Positions 26,101 to 35,376 of a stretch of 64,000 bases of DNA are shown here, piece after piece. This DNA is from Ooceraea biroi (Eukaryota > Arthropoda > Insecta > Hymenoptera > Formicidae): positions 1,762,464 to 1,826,463 of the forward strand of contig NC_039511.1 of the NCBI RefSeq assembly GCF_003672135.1, given 5' to 3'. The position numbers and the translations under genes are program-made. How positions within the stretch are numbered: the first letter of the stretch is position 1; the number at the start of each line of letters is the position of its first letter. Under the pieces are notes generated by a model. It saw only the letters and a list, made by a program, of their open reading frames with translations. It was not told the origin of the DNA and ran no database searches.

Positions 26101-29100
26101 TAGCCGGCGAGGGATCTATCAGTCAATCGCATCGATCGGTCAATAAACCCTTATCGGATGCAGATCGAGCGCACCAGATAAGGCTCCAGTTGTGCTGATC
26201 GGAAAAATCACGAGAGAGAAACGAGATCGCGGATTGATTCGTCGAACGGAGCTGTTGGTCGAATGATCGATGCAGTCTTCGCCAGAATCAGTTTCCCCTT
26301 TCTCCCTCGCGATTCTCTAATTAGGCGGACGAAGAAACGTCGAACTCGACTCGTGTTTGCCAAAGGTGCGTTTCTTCCCTTGCACTCCCTCCCTCCTTTC
26401 CTCCCACATTTATTGTCATGTAATAAAGATAAATGACGTGGTTGTTATATGTGCGCACGCCGAATGCATGCCGATCAAGTGAATCAACGTGGAACCTTGG
26501 ATATGACGCACTCGACGCCTTCGACATCGCGCGATTCTTGCGAGCGACTCGTCTCGCTCTCTTCCCGGAATCAGAGGGTGGCAGACAATGCGATCCGTGG
26601 ATCAGTTCGATCGGTGAACGAACCCTTATCGCCGCTGAGAGGCGGACACGTGAGGAGCGCGGATGATCGCACGAGATCCGATCATCCCCTGCGAAGTCTG
26701 AACCAAATCATCCCTCATTCGTTGCTCGGCTCAATCGTCAGTAGCCTTAGCACTTCGTGTCATGTGACGAGGCATAAAACTCTGTGCGATTTTATGATAA
26801 AATCTGTCGATTATCTTCGTTACGACATAAATATCCTTTTTTCAGAAATGTAATATTAAGAATGACGACTTTGAAACTGCCGAACGGGCGGGTTCGGCAA
26901 GGAAGCATCAAAGGGATCTACCAGAGAGTAGGGGTGCGGTAAAATATGACAAACAGAAGAAGAGGGTGACAAAAATAGACCGATTGATTGACGATCGAGG
27001 AACGGAGAAGCAAGTCGCATCAGAGGAACCGAAAGGCAGCGTTCGAGGATGACCACTTCAAGTACCTAAATCCGAGGGCTCGTGCCCGAGATGAATCAAC
27101 AAACACGACGGCAAGGGGAAGTGGGGATAATCTTTCTGTAGCTGTTAGCATAGGGCCGGGCGGACGTCATCACAGTTCTCCACCGACGGTTATGCTTTGT
27201 TTCGGGCTTGTATTGCCTGCGCACACAGCCCTGCGCGGGGCAAAACAGCCCTTAAGCCCGCGGGTAAATATTTTTGCGCGCGGTAAAGAACGCTGGTGCG
27301 TGCGTCTCGGCTAGATAGCAACTTTAGCGCGGTTAAGTGAAAATGACTTCTCACGATTAAAATTCGAATTATACGCTAGGACACACTCGTCATGCGACTA
27401 TTAACAGATCCTCCATCCGAGCTAAGTTGATTAAGCTCATTATTATGTTCGACTTTTTATTTTAAGACGTCAGAGGCACTGAAATCATCCTCTTATCTGA
27501 CCGCAAAGCGAGCGCTCGTGCCGTAATACCGTTCGCGCATAGACATCGAACAAGCACGTGCTGTAATTTCGTGAAATTGCTAATTGTACCCGTTTTGCAC
27601 ACGACCAGATAAAGGCTGACGCATACTACACAGACAGCACATTACATCTCCGACGACCTGGCCGAGACAACGACTCAATAAATTTCCCGGTAAATTGTAG
27701 ACTTCGAGTGAAGCAATTTTCCAAGCGAGGCGACCACAGATCTCGCGGAAAGACGCCGCGACGGTGTCAATGAACGAGAGACGCCATCGAACGCGCGATC
27801 TAAGATTACGTCGTCATCGATCTGTTTGTTCCTCAACACCGGAATCGTCAGTGTCAATCTCCACTGCATGATTCGGAATGCAGACACGAACGTAGACTCG
27901 AGGATACCTTCAGCACACCGAATTGTTCACCAACTCGTCTCCAGTACCAAAACATCATGTACGGAATTCTTCAGAAAAAAGAACGGGAACAACGGGGTGA
28001 TCACGCGGCGATAACGACAGACTCGAGGTGTCTTACTCTCTTTTCCTCCCGTGCCACTTGACACATCGGTCGCGATGATAACGATAACGATATCGATAAG
28101 GATCGTTACTAACCTGGAGAGCGGGCCGCTAGGCGAATGGGGCGCAGACGCGACCTGCTCGTGCTGCTCCTGATGATGATGCGGAGTGCCGGCAGCCGCG
28201 TGATGCGAGTAGATCGAATCCATGTACAGCTGATCGGACACTCGCTCGGCCTCTTGGAGCCCGTGACTGGTCTGCACCGACGGTGGCGGTTGCAGCGCAG
28301 TGAGGTGCGCGAACGTGTGCAATCTGCTCTGATCGGTGGGACTGTAGCCGGCCTCCTGAGCCTGGCCACGGTGCGGCGACGACAGGGCCTGATCGTCGTG
28401 CGGACTGTGGCTGGAGCTAGGCGAACCGCCGACGGTCCTCATCGTCGGGGAAACGTCGCCTGTCGGAGCGCCAGCACTGCTAGCACCGCCACCACCACTT
28501 CCGCCACGGATCTGGTGCTGTAGATACGGCTCCTCGGACAACACCTCGTCCAGGTGGTGCGACGCGTGGTGATGATGGTGATGGTGATTGCCGCCACCAT
28601 TGCTGGACGCCGGACCGTTCGACAGATTCGCGAGATTCGGGAAGAGGACACCCAGGTAGTCACCCCGGGCGCCCCTCATGGCCGCAGTGATGCCGCTCAC
28701 GCCACGATCCACGTCCTCCACATCAGTGTCTTGATGATGGTGCAGCTGTTGTTGCTGCTGTTGTTGCTCGTCCAGGTGACGGTGGGCGGACGAGAGTGCG
28801 GCGTGATGCAGCTCCGATAGATGGTGATGATGTTGCTGTGACTGATGATGGTGCTCCGTCGTGGTCGGTGAGAGCGTCTCGGTGCCGTACCGATGCATCG
28901 TGCAGTGAGGCATGTGACTGCTGGCGCGGCGTCCCTCCGGCGCGACGGAGGCCTCCGCCGGGTGCCGGTTATCCCCTCCCTCGGGAACCGGGACCTCTCT
29001 CGCCCCAAGTTGGACGTACTGTTGCGCTTGCTGATGGTGGTGCTGCTGCTGCGGCGGCTGCTGATGGTGGTGGTGCGATTGGTGGGGCGGCTGCGGGACC

Positions 29101-29991
29101 TGTTGCTGCTGCTGCTGCTGCTCCTCCCTCATGTCACCGCCCCCGAAACTTTGGAAAATAAAGAGAAACAGAATAGATCTTATCCTAAATAATATTGTAT
29201 GTATGTGCGTCGAATAACATCGTGATTAAGATTCTGATTAGATTTTTCGAAAGACTGATTAAAAAATAACACTTTTAGTTACCATCCTGTTTTAATTAAA
29301 ATTTGAATTTAATTTAATGAATGACTTCGCTCAATTGCGCAATAACAAAAATTTGAAAATTGGAAAGTTCACTCTAACTCAACGGTAGCCTTATGAAATA
29401 AGTCAAATTTAGCATCGAAATATAGAAAGACACCTTCTTTCGACACTTTCATTTCGCAATGCCAACATAACGGAATGCGGGATGAAGGCGACGCAGTGCG
29501 TAGACCGTAGTGCAGCACTGCACGAATTAAATTCCGTCCGTTTTCGCGCGCTTTCCGGGATATTCATTTGAATATTCAAAATTCCGGATATTCCCGGCCC
29601 ATCGCGCTTACCTCTCGTGAATGATCTGCGCGGGATGGTAGCCCAAATCGTGGAGGGTGTAGGTAACATTGGGGTCCTGGTCGACGGGATTGTCGGCAGT
29701 GGCAGCGGCGACCGCAATAGCGACCGCTTCGACACCGCTTGGCTCTACCATGGCGCCATTTTCCATTTCCGGCTGTCCCGCCTCCAGCACGCCCACACCG
29801 TTCTCCTCGCCGACCTCCTCGCTGTTCGGCACGTACGGCAGCTGCTGTTGTTGCTGTTGTGCCTGTTGCTGCTGTTGCTCTTGCTGCTGGCCGACTTCGT
29901 GCTCGATGACGTCTTCGTTGTTCTTTATCACCTCTCCCTCCTCCTCCTGCTTAATTACTGGCTCCCGGACAGTCTGCGATGCCGGCTCCAT
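4390..29991 (-). CDS. srp: Serpent, GATA-family transcription factor (whole gene, seven-exon coding paths)
   Basis: Sequence-specific nuclear activator or repressor. In Drosophila, serpent drives fat body, haemocyte and endoderm development and binds WGATAR sites. Coding exons joined on the minus strand: 29991-29612, 29148-28114, 17297-17167, 16931-16623, 7930-7755 or 7000-6912, 5543-5261, 4802-4390. Every junction is GT/AG and phases close exactly, giving 908 codons (two-finger form) or 879 (one-finger form) plus stop. Zinc ligands: N-finger Cys633, 636, 654, 657; C-finger Cys687, 690, 708, 711; both are C-X2-C-X17-C-X2-C. I call it serpent rather than pannier because of the C-finger tail (TMKKDSIQ), the KQPRRL linker, and an alternative exon reading MADQGDFYK, which resembles the equivalent Drosophila serpent segment (recalled from memory, not searched). 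The upstream half is low-complexity Q/H/S-rich, typical of the family. The 5' UTR is not resolved. Confidence 0.93.
4803..5260 (-). other. srp intron between C-finger exon and last exon
   Basis: 458 bp, AT-rich. Donor GTATGC after ...KLEP + G (5260-5259), acceptor TTTTAG. Nothing else recognised. Confidence 0.85.
5261..5543 (-). CDS. srp: srp C-terminal GATA zinc-finger exon
   Basis: Encodes residues 678-772 and holds the essential DNA-binding finger shared by both isoforms. It starts SASRRVGLSC after acceptor TTTCCTCAG (phase 0). The finger has CSNC (687-690), LWRRN, GEPVCNACGLYYKLH (second Cys pair 708, 711) and the basic tail KKDSIQTRKRKPKG that contacts DNA and acts as nuclear signal. 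An eight-Asn run follows, then SVKLEPG. An oddity is residue 724: VNRP-Ser-TMKK, where nearly all GATA C-fingers I know have Leu (codon TCG at 5405-5403). Confidence 0.95.
5544..6911 (-). other. srp intron between alternative exons and C-finger exon
   Basis: 1368 bp counted from the one-finger exon. It starts with donor GTAGGT (6911 down). Between 6885 and about 6790 the transcript strand is an almost pure pyrimidine tract (CU repeats, then UUUUUC blocks), a good landing site for PTB-type splicing regulators. The rest shows no gene; short plus-strand open frames at 5672-5920 and 6130-6315 are unconvincing. Confidence 0.8.
6790..6885 (-). promoter_or_regulatory. Pyrimidine-rich intronic tract downstream of the one-finger exon
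   Basis: On the transcript strand this begins TTCTCTCTCTGTCTCTCTCT about 25 nt after the one-finger exon's donor and continues as CU-rich sequence for about 95 nt. UCUCU-type elements are known PTB binding sites and commonly modulate neighbouring exons. The first 22 nt are complementary (one G-U pair) to the GA-rich tract at 7322-7301 on the other side of the exon. Confidence 0.5.
6912..7000 (-). CDS. srp: srp alternative exon without zinc finger (one-finger isoform)
   Basis: 89 bp, preceded by CTGTTTCAG and followed by GTAGGT. Spliced after exon 16931-16623, it reads M-ADQGDFYKGFCGYSG... ending SSRRL (residues 619-648 of the 879-residue form). It ends in the same RRL and the same phase as the N-finger exon, so it joins the C-finger exon in frame as RRL-SASRRVG. 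It has no finger cysteines. Drosophila serpent makes one- and two-finger isoforms by alternative splicing, and the DFYK motif matches what I recall of the fly one-finger form. Length 3n+2 means it cannot be combined with the 176-bp exon without a frameshift. Confidence 0.85.
7001..7754 (-). other. srp intron between the two alternative exons
   Basis: 754 bp. Contains a GA-rich tract on the transcript strand (7336-7301) and a CpG/alternating purine-pyrimidine patch near 7055-7100 (cgcgcacacacgcgcgcg on plus). No coding signal beyond the exons. Confidence 0.8.
7301..7336 (-). repeat. GA-rich microsatellite in the intron, complementary to the downstream CU tract
   Basis: On the plus strand this is CT-rich with interspersed A (ttctctctct, then a tctctctctctct); in the pre-mRNA it is GA-rich. 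It lies 301 nt upstream of the one-finger exon. Its 22 bases at 7301-7322 can pair with 6864-6885. Confidence 0.7.
7755..7930 (-). CDS. srp: srp alternative exon with N-terminal GATA finger (two-finger isoform)
   Basis: 176 bp, residues 619-677 of the 908-residue form. Reads M-HNIEAEYYTEGRECVNC, then [20 protein letters not shown] and NRPLVKQPRRL, followed by donor GTAAGG. Zinc ligands are Cys633, 636, 654, 657. N-fingers of this class modulate DNA binding and recruit FOG/U-shaped cofactors; the fold motif is intact. The acceptor (GGAACGCAG) has a poor polypyrimidine tract interrupted by many purines, so inclusion probably needs help from regulators. It is mutually exclusive with 7000-6912. 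Confidence 0.93.
11061..11466. mobile_element. Foldback/MITE element, about 406 bp inverted repeat
   Basis: Left arm starts CACTGCAAAACATGTCCACT, right arm ends AGTGGACATGTTTTGCAGTG. The arms meet at about 11276-11283, where the transcript would form a long hairpin. The left arm has an insertion of an (AT)n run plus ACTGCTGCCAT (about 11147-11191) that the right arm lacks. The two arms otherwise match closely, so similar-looking open frames on opposite strands here are palindrome artefacts. No target duplication was found and no transposase is encoded. Confidence 0.7.
11147..11181. repeat. (AT)n microsatellite
   Basis: About 17 AT dinucleotides within the left arm of the foldback element, absent from the right arm. 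Confidence 0.9.
16623..16931 (-). CDS. srp: srp exon before the alternative pair
   Basis: Residues 516-619. Acceptor GACAGTTTCAG; the first two bases (GC) complete Gly after ...LWNTQ. Reads LSTGLPISEDYSSK, then LPAFSQPFGARTNFRGYSPP, a Ser/Gly/Thr stretch, LTTQYGAPSRRQT and ends LSAAASLTA plus one base (A), which with TG from either alternative exon makes an ATG (Met619) codon. Donor GTGAGT. Moderately conserved pre-finger region; no known catalytic or binding motif. Confidence 0.92.
16932..17166 (-). other. srp short intron
   Basis: 235 bp, AT-rich, donor GTAAGC, acceptor TTTCAG. Nothing else seen. Confidence 0.9.
17167..17297 (-). CDS. srp: srp short exon with TGxGYALPYM motif
   Basis: 131 bp, residues 472-516. 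Acceptor TTTTCTCTTACAG, first base completes AGC (Ser). Reads SLYRSMSGVSTMG, then a TG/AG-rich run, GYALPYMNSPTEL and SPSQLWNTQ. This is recognisably the insect GATA-factor pre-finger block. Donor GTAAGC at 17166-17165. Confidence 0.92.
19362..20271 (+). mobile_element. Pogo/Tc1-like DNA transposon remnant, 910 bp
   Basis: Terminal inverted repeats of about 25 bp (left GAGGAGAATCCCC..., right end ...GGGGACTTTCCTC; 22 of 25 match) are flanked by TA on both sides (19360-19361 and 20272-20273), as expected for this superfamily. Sub-terminal repeats of TATGAGATA / TAATATGAGATAAT occur inside. The only protein trace is a short psq-type helix-turn-helix start. It is non-autonomous. Confidence 0.7.
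19549..19979 (+). pseudogene. Truncated psq-type HTH transposase start, two tiny exons
   Basis: Exon 19549-19566 (MSKELE) ends at a GTTAGT donor; exon 19890-19979 after acceptor TTTTTATAG continues in frame (NLTMEVRETRMRQQWNRED, then LAKAVAAVFL) to a TAA. An AATAAA follows at 19988-19993. The pattern W-x-x-x-x-L-x-x-A-V is the start of the psq/CENP-B N-terminal helix-turn-helix found in pogo-class transposases. At 35 residues it stops before the domain is complete and lacks any DDE domain. Whether the intron is real is inferred from splice consensus only. Confidence 0.45.
22591..22611. repeat. (GA)10 microsatellite
   Basis: Uninterrupted GA dinucleotides followed by GAA units, in the large srp intron. 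Confidence 0.9.
24400..24830. promoter_or_regulatory. CpG-rich island inside the large srp intron
   Basis: GC- and CpG-dense stretch that keeps several frames open on both strands. It could be an internal promoter or enhancer. No TATA box, initiator or splice-linked exon can be demonstrated. Confidence 0.25.
28114..29148 (-). CDS. srp: srp large low-complexity exon
   Basis: 1035 bp, residues 127-472. Acceptor TTTATTTTCCAAAG; the first T completes AGT (Ser127), then FGGGDMREEQ and a Gln7 run. Very rich in Gln and His (several HHHH/QQQQ blocks) with Ser/Pro/Gly parts; more specific-looking segments include GDYLGVLFPNLANLSNGP, LHTFAHLTALQPP and VSDQLYMDSIYSHH. Likely a disordered activation region. 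Ends GPLS + AG at donor GTTAGT. CAG/CAC repeats here are prone to length change, so residue numbers may vary between individuals. Confidence 0.92.
29149..29611 (-). other. srp first coding intron
   Basis: 463 bp, donor GTAAGC, acceptor CCAAAG. AT-rich; nothing else recognised. Confidence 0.88.
29612..29991 (-). CDS. srp: srp first coding exon
   Basis: 380 bp, residues 1-127. I chose the ATG at 29991-29989 because it sits in a strong context (GGAGCCATGG) and starts MEPASQTVREPVIK; the frame upstream (VLIEYVGA) has no earlier ATG before running out. The exon is acidic (KQEEEGEVIKNNEDVIEHEV) with two Gln-rich runs and ends YTLHDLGYHPAQIIHE plus AG at a GTAAGC donor. The exon probably extends upstream as 5' UTR. 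A possible acceptor TTGTGCAG lies about 30 nt upstream of the ATG. Confidence 0.9.
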
Positions 29992-30158
29992 GGCTCCAAC
30001 GTACTCGATCAACACTGCACAATTGTCAAGCGAATTCGTTGAGTATCTACTTTGTCTCTACACCGTGGAGACATTCGTTCCTGAAGAGCCCTGACCCACG
30101 TGCGGTCACAGGAGTCTGCATTTTTGAAGGGGGACACCGCAAGCGTGACGGCAGAGGC

Positions 30159-30249
30159 AGATAACGTTGACGCTTACCGGCGCATCGGGTTCAACACGAT
30201 AATGTTTATCTCGAGTCTCAGTTATACAATGTTAATCAATCAGCTATCT
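30159..30249. promoter_or_regulatory. Cluster of three WGATAR sites upstream of the srp start codon
   Basis: AGATAA on plus at 30159-30164, AGATAA on minus at 30211-30206 and AGATAG on minus at 30249-30244, all 170-260 bp upstream of the srp ATG. GATA factors commonly autoregulate, so these are candidate sites. Occurrence by chance is possible. Confidence 0.3.
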
Positions 30250-33200
30250 TCGCATCGCCATTTACGGGTCCCGCCGAAAATGCGGGCCCTAGGCACGCCG
30301 ATTTCCTTCATGGGGTTTCTCGTTGTTTCTACTTGAACACAAATTCTCGCCGCGGGCTGGGATCTTACACGAATGAGTCATGCGCGTTACAAGTTTAACA
30401 AATTTTGACTGAACGTTAAGTCTCCCCGAGACTCCTCTGTCGCTGTCGCAACATCAGAGGACATCTCTCGGTGTGAGAGTATCAGCGCTACTTTGTGCTT
30501 TATCTCCCGGACCATTAAAACCGGCTACTTTATAAACAGCGAGAACAAAAACACGATCGATGCTGCAAGTTGCATAATCGTGTCGCCAGGCTCCGAAATG
30601 TGCGCGGACCGATCCGCGTGGACTTGTTCGCGTACTCTTATAAGATCTCTATGTGTGAGAGGCGAATTTCGTAACAAATTTCGCCACTTGCTAAACAGAA
30701 TGTTGTAAAAAAGCGACCGTCGCATTCGCCGCGGGAAACATCTTATCGGTATTTCGTATTGCGCAATCATTTCGGAATCGGAATGTTTTTTATTCCTGTC
30801 ACTTTCCTACTGAAATAATGCTGCCTCGCACAAATATTTCCCTTCTTGCGCCGAAGGGGGACGTATTTCGGGTCGATCAGAGGGTCCGTCATCAGAATTC
30901 AAGTCGCCGGACACCGTGCATAATACCAATCATAAATTGTAAAAGGAAGCATGGGAATGAGCGAGCGATAACAATTCGTGGACCCAAGCGATCGCTGAAG
31001 ACGGATAGACAGAGTGTCTGCCTCTTCTCTCCCAGGACCGAGGTGACCACGATCGCTTGTGATCGCACAGTAAAAATGCCCAGCGGAGTGTCAAAATCGA
31101 TCGAGATTCGAGAGAGAGAGACGCAGGACACACTTGCGCGCTTGTATACCGATGACACCGAGAAACTGTTGCTAGCCGGTGCGTTACAAAAATAACCACG
31201 TGCTCTTATCTACGCGTCGTTAGTGGTCGCACTCACGCACTCACGCACAGATGGACAGTCTGCGTGAGTGTACGAGCGAACGAGAACAAGAGAGAGAGAA
31301 AGAGAAAGAGAGGAGCAGAAACGAGACCAATAAGAGAACGAAGAAACGCGGGGACTGGTGTTTCGCGAAAGAGAAAGAGAGAAGTTCTCTCTCGCGGAGA
31401 TAAAAATACTATTTTTAATCGTCGTCGAGGGTCACAGAGCTCATGGCAGGACCAACGTACGCGATCCTAGTCTTGAAATTTATTGCTCGCTCGGTGGACA
31501 TGTCACTAAGCGTCTATTTCTATCAAGCGTTTACGATGAAACATTTAAAAGCGACAAAGCTTGTCGCACGTTACAAAACGAACCGAGATCTCTGACGATC
31601 TGAAAAGCTGGAAGAATAGCTGGACACCAAGTTGGACATCGGAAGCCTCTCGGATCTAAACTCGCTTCTTAATGCGAAGTTAAACTACGCTTAATGAGAA
31701 CACGCATATGTGTCTTACAAAACCAATCTTGTCTTTAGTTCGATATAATTATAGAATAATTATAGAAAAAAGGAATGACCAAATGCGATCGGCAGAAGTT
31801 CGCCGCGCAGCTCGATTAATTGGAGCGAAATGAGGCGCGTTGCACGTACGCCATTCGCGCTCTTAATAGACCATTGTCTGACCTCGGGCCGGAGGACAAT
31901 ATGGGTCGATCGTGACGATCTGATGCGTAACTCGATTGTCCACGCGGCGGGTGAGTAATCGGCCGCGCCAGATCGTGCAGCTCGCGAGGGAAAACCTCAG
32001 GAATGTCACGTGCGCTCCGTAAAATCGATCTGATGCTGGCTGGCTCGTAAGTGCGCTCATCACGGCAAAGTTCATCGTGCATCTAATCCGCATGACTAAT
32101 ATCTCTATATTAAGATCCGCGTGAAATTAGCCGCATGGAATTGTTCAGCAGCCGACACATTTGAGCGTCTGATAAGGTTTTATTGTTCTTTCCTCCGACG
32201 AATCAAGTGAGAAGTCATTATTCAGAATCAATTCAAAATAGTCATTAAATGTATACTCTGAGAAATGGAATGTATTGTCCGTATATGAATTAATACCACC
32301 GATGGTAAAATATCCCTCGCTCGAGGAATCTGAAGGCGATTCGATTTAGCGCACGACGTTCATTCAAGCCGGCGCGGTATCACCCTTGGAAGCGGTATAT
32401 CGACCGTTTAACATTGAGCCGACCTTATTGACGTTACCTAATCGAATTGGAAAGGTCAGGCTCGTTGGATTATCTGTCGCTGGCGCGGTCCGCGCGAATT
32501 AAAAATTAAAAAACATATTTTTGTGCAAAAGGTCCAACTACAGTTTGCCTCGTGCAACGGAATAAATATAAATAAAATGCGCATGTTTAACGGGGTGGCC
32601 CGATAACGGCGCTTGTCAAGATTATTCATCTAAAAACATAACGAGTAATTAAGGAAAATTGTGTTTAATTGACGCGGCATTTTAAAAGAAGTCGTTCTTC
32701 ACATAACGATTGTCCCTAACATGTCCAATTATCTTTTCAGAAAAATAAAAACTTTCGCGTTAGTCGAGTGCTGCCATTCATTTGATTAATTAACAATTTT
32801 CGTTATAAATGTATTTTTCTGTTCTTCGATTACCAGCATAGAAATTTGGTGACGGCAATGCAAAACTCGCGAATAAGGGACTTTTAAAGTCCAAACGAAA
32901 GGAATTGGTCGCGTCCCACATTATCTGCGACGAGGAGATGTAGTGCCGCGACCCCGATTAATCATCCGATGATGAAAATATGCGTCGGGCGTGTGCACTG
33001 CTGCAACAGCAAGAGGGGTCTTTCCCCGTTGCAGTTGTTGCAACAGTAAAACGAACAAACAGTCGGCGCCGACAAAGAAACGCGCGCGATCGACTTTGAT
33101 TCCGGCGACGGTCGATATTCGCGCGGATTGCACTTCGATATTCCGTTCCAGACTAATATCTCCCCTCGGCTTTCTCTTTCTCTGTCCTCTCTCTCTCTCT

Positions 33201-34407
33201 CTCTCTTTATGAGATTCTTATGATTAATATGTATCACGCCTTTACGTATGAATTTTCAAAGCTTTTGTTCAACTATCTTTGACATTTAGATACCGTAAAG
33301 AGACTTCTTCATGGTATCCCTTCGTATCGATAATTTGACACGACTCTTCTCATCTTCTCATTTCATCTTCAGCATTAATTTCCGAATAAAACGAGCGACA
33401 CCTCGCCGCTCGGTCTTGTTCGTTTCCTGCGAATCGATGATTTTCTCAGACTGTCTTGCAGTTGTTCACGATGGTGATCACGTTTATTGTGCCCCGAGAA
33501 ATATACGCGGGAGAGAGGAAGAGAAAGAGAGGAAGATGGAATCAGCGATGGCGTTCGCGCGCTTCTGAAACGGTAGCCGCGAGCGAGTTCCAGAGTCGCC
33601 GGACGAGCGGAAGAGGTTTTGTACGTCGAGGCCAGAGGTTGCCCTTATCTTCCAGACCCCCACAAAAACAGTCTCTGTTATCCGCAATACGGACGTGGCA
33701 CGTACATGTACGCATATCGACACGGTTTACGATGAGATTTTCAGAGATTGAATAGCCCCTTTATCTCTACCTCTCGAGCCTCCATGTTCGTCTCCTCTCT
33801 TCTTCCTCCTCTTTCCCCTTTTTCATCTGTCCGCTGGAGCTCATAGTAGCTCGGACTCAAATGTATTTAGATAAGATAAAAATCAGACTCTCTCGCTGTG
33901 CCCCCGCAACCTCCTCTCGCGACGACTCGATCTTCGCTCGTTTTGCGTATCATAATCTCGTTAATTTCTCTTTTATTCACGTGAAAGTTTCACGGGAACT
34001 GAAATAAGGGCAGTCACACGAGGCGCGCGAGTGCCCGCACGGAGGAACAGGGAGCGCATTGTGGGTACGCGAGGTGGCCGTTGGATAGGTACGATGTAGA
34101 GCTAGGTATGGGTTCTCTGCCTATTTCTGATAAGGAGAAGGCCAGGTGTTCTCGCATACATCGTCCACGAGGGCCGACCCGTGTTGCCCCGTCGTCGCGA
34201 ACCACGTAATTTATAATCCGCGACCGGCATTCGCGATACATTCCGCGCGTGTATTATTGTTATATCTAGTCGTATCACAAAACGATGCGATGCAAAACTG
34301 CGACGAACGTTGATTTCCCGCGATCTCCATAATTGTAAACAAAATGTGCAAATTATAAACAACATGTCACAAAGTAGGTAAAAATATAAAATGAAGATAA
34401 TGAAGTA
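30250..34407. other. Upstream flank of srp, no gene seen
   Basis: No coding structure recognised. Holds simple GA/CT repeats (about 31290-31390 and 33187-33207) and scattered short frames. It may contain srp promoter or enhancer DNA. Confidence 0.5.
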
Positions 34408-34908
34408 TACAGGGTGGCCCATTTTAATTTATACAGTCGATTTTTTAAAAAACTAAAAGAGATACGAAAAAATGTTTCAGACAGACATGTCACGATTTCG
34501 AGGGGGACATAAGATGATACCATTGGTTTGACCTTGAATAGTCGTTTGAAGGTCACGCGAAGATCACCTTCAATTTCTTAAATTGAAACCCCAACTTTTT
34601 ATTGCAGATTCTTATTCTCCATCGAAAAGTAAGTAACTTTTGTCTGAAACATTTTTCCGAAAAATGTTTCAGACAAAAGTTACTTACTTTTCGATGGAGA
34701 ATAAGAATCTGCAATAAAAAGTTGGGGTTTCAATTTAAGAAATTGAAGGTGATCTTCGCGTGACCTTCAAACGACTATTCAAGGTCAAACCAATGGTATC
34801 ATCTTATGTCCCCCTCGAAATCGTGACATGTCTGTCTGAAACATTTTTTCGTATCTCTTTTAGTTTTTTAAAAAACCGACTGTATAAATTAAAATGGGCC
34901 ATCCTGTA
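34408..34908. mobile_element. Near-perfect 501-bp foldback element
   Basis: Two arms of about 249 bp (34408-34656 and 34660-34908) are inverted copies around a 3-bp centre; by eye they differ at only two positions. Ends are TACAGGGTGGCCCATTTTAA and its inverted copy with one change, so TA may be the target duplication of a Tc1/mariner-type MITE. Similar 60-67-codon frames on both arms are mirror images, not genes. The high arm identity points to recent origin or gene conversion. Confidence 0.8.
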
Positions 34909-35368
34909 TAAAATGAAGATAATATATGAAGAATATATATGAAGAATGAGAACAAATTTTTGACTTTTTGTGACAGTTCCATTTGTCGCGAGATCGAAGA
35001 CGGGCCGCACACCGGAACCGCTTGCGCTGCCGTCATAGTCATCGTCATCGTCGGCGTCAGCGTCGTCGCGATGTCTGCCGCTGAAGCTGCACCGACGATT
35101 GCGGCCGCCGCTGCACAGATTAGGCTACTATGCGACTCTCAAAAGGCCGATAGAAAGCCCGCAATCTCGCGGTGTGTACTCCGTACGGCGTACTACGGCC
35201 GCATGTGTGATAGCTGCTGGTAGTAGAAATAGAAGATAATGTAATCGCTATGTATAATCGCTCGTAACTCATTCACCCCGCGGCTCAAGGCGCAGCTAAT
35301 CTGCACCACGTCACGTTTCCTCGTATCCACGGCAATTCCGCCTGGATTTTTTGGACGTGCGGGGCTTT
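34909..35368. other. Spacer between two foldback elements
   Basis: No gene seen; GCC/GTC-rich patch near 35030-35120. Confidence 0.5.
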
Positions 35369-35376
35369 ATGGGGAG

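Larger units (their letters stand above)
17298..28113 (-). other. srp largest intron
   Basis: 10.8 kb. Contains the pogo-like remnant (19362-20271), a (GA)10 microsatellite (22591-22611), a (CAT)n run near 21580-21596, CpG-rich patches at about 18.05-18.4, 20.8-21.2 and 24.4-24.8 kb, and otherwise no gene that I can support. A 71-codon frame at 23442-23657 with one hydrophobic segment has no neighbours or context and is left out. Confidence 0.75.

Noticed and set aside
28137..29192. Several long plus-strand frames rich in Leu/Val/Arg
   Set aside because: Shadows of the Gln/His repeat-rich srp exon read on the other strand.
4390..29991. Assignment of the GATA gene to pannier
   Set aside because: The C-finger tail (TMKKDSIQ rather than AMRKDGIQ), the KQPRRL linker and the alternative non-finger DFYK exon fit serpent better.
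34353..34942. Two near-identical frames (MTFKRLFKVKPMVSSYVP) on opposite strands
   Set aside because: Same palindrome artefact, from the 501-bp foldback element.
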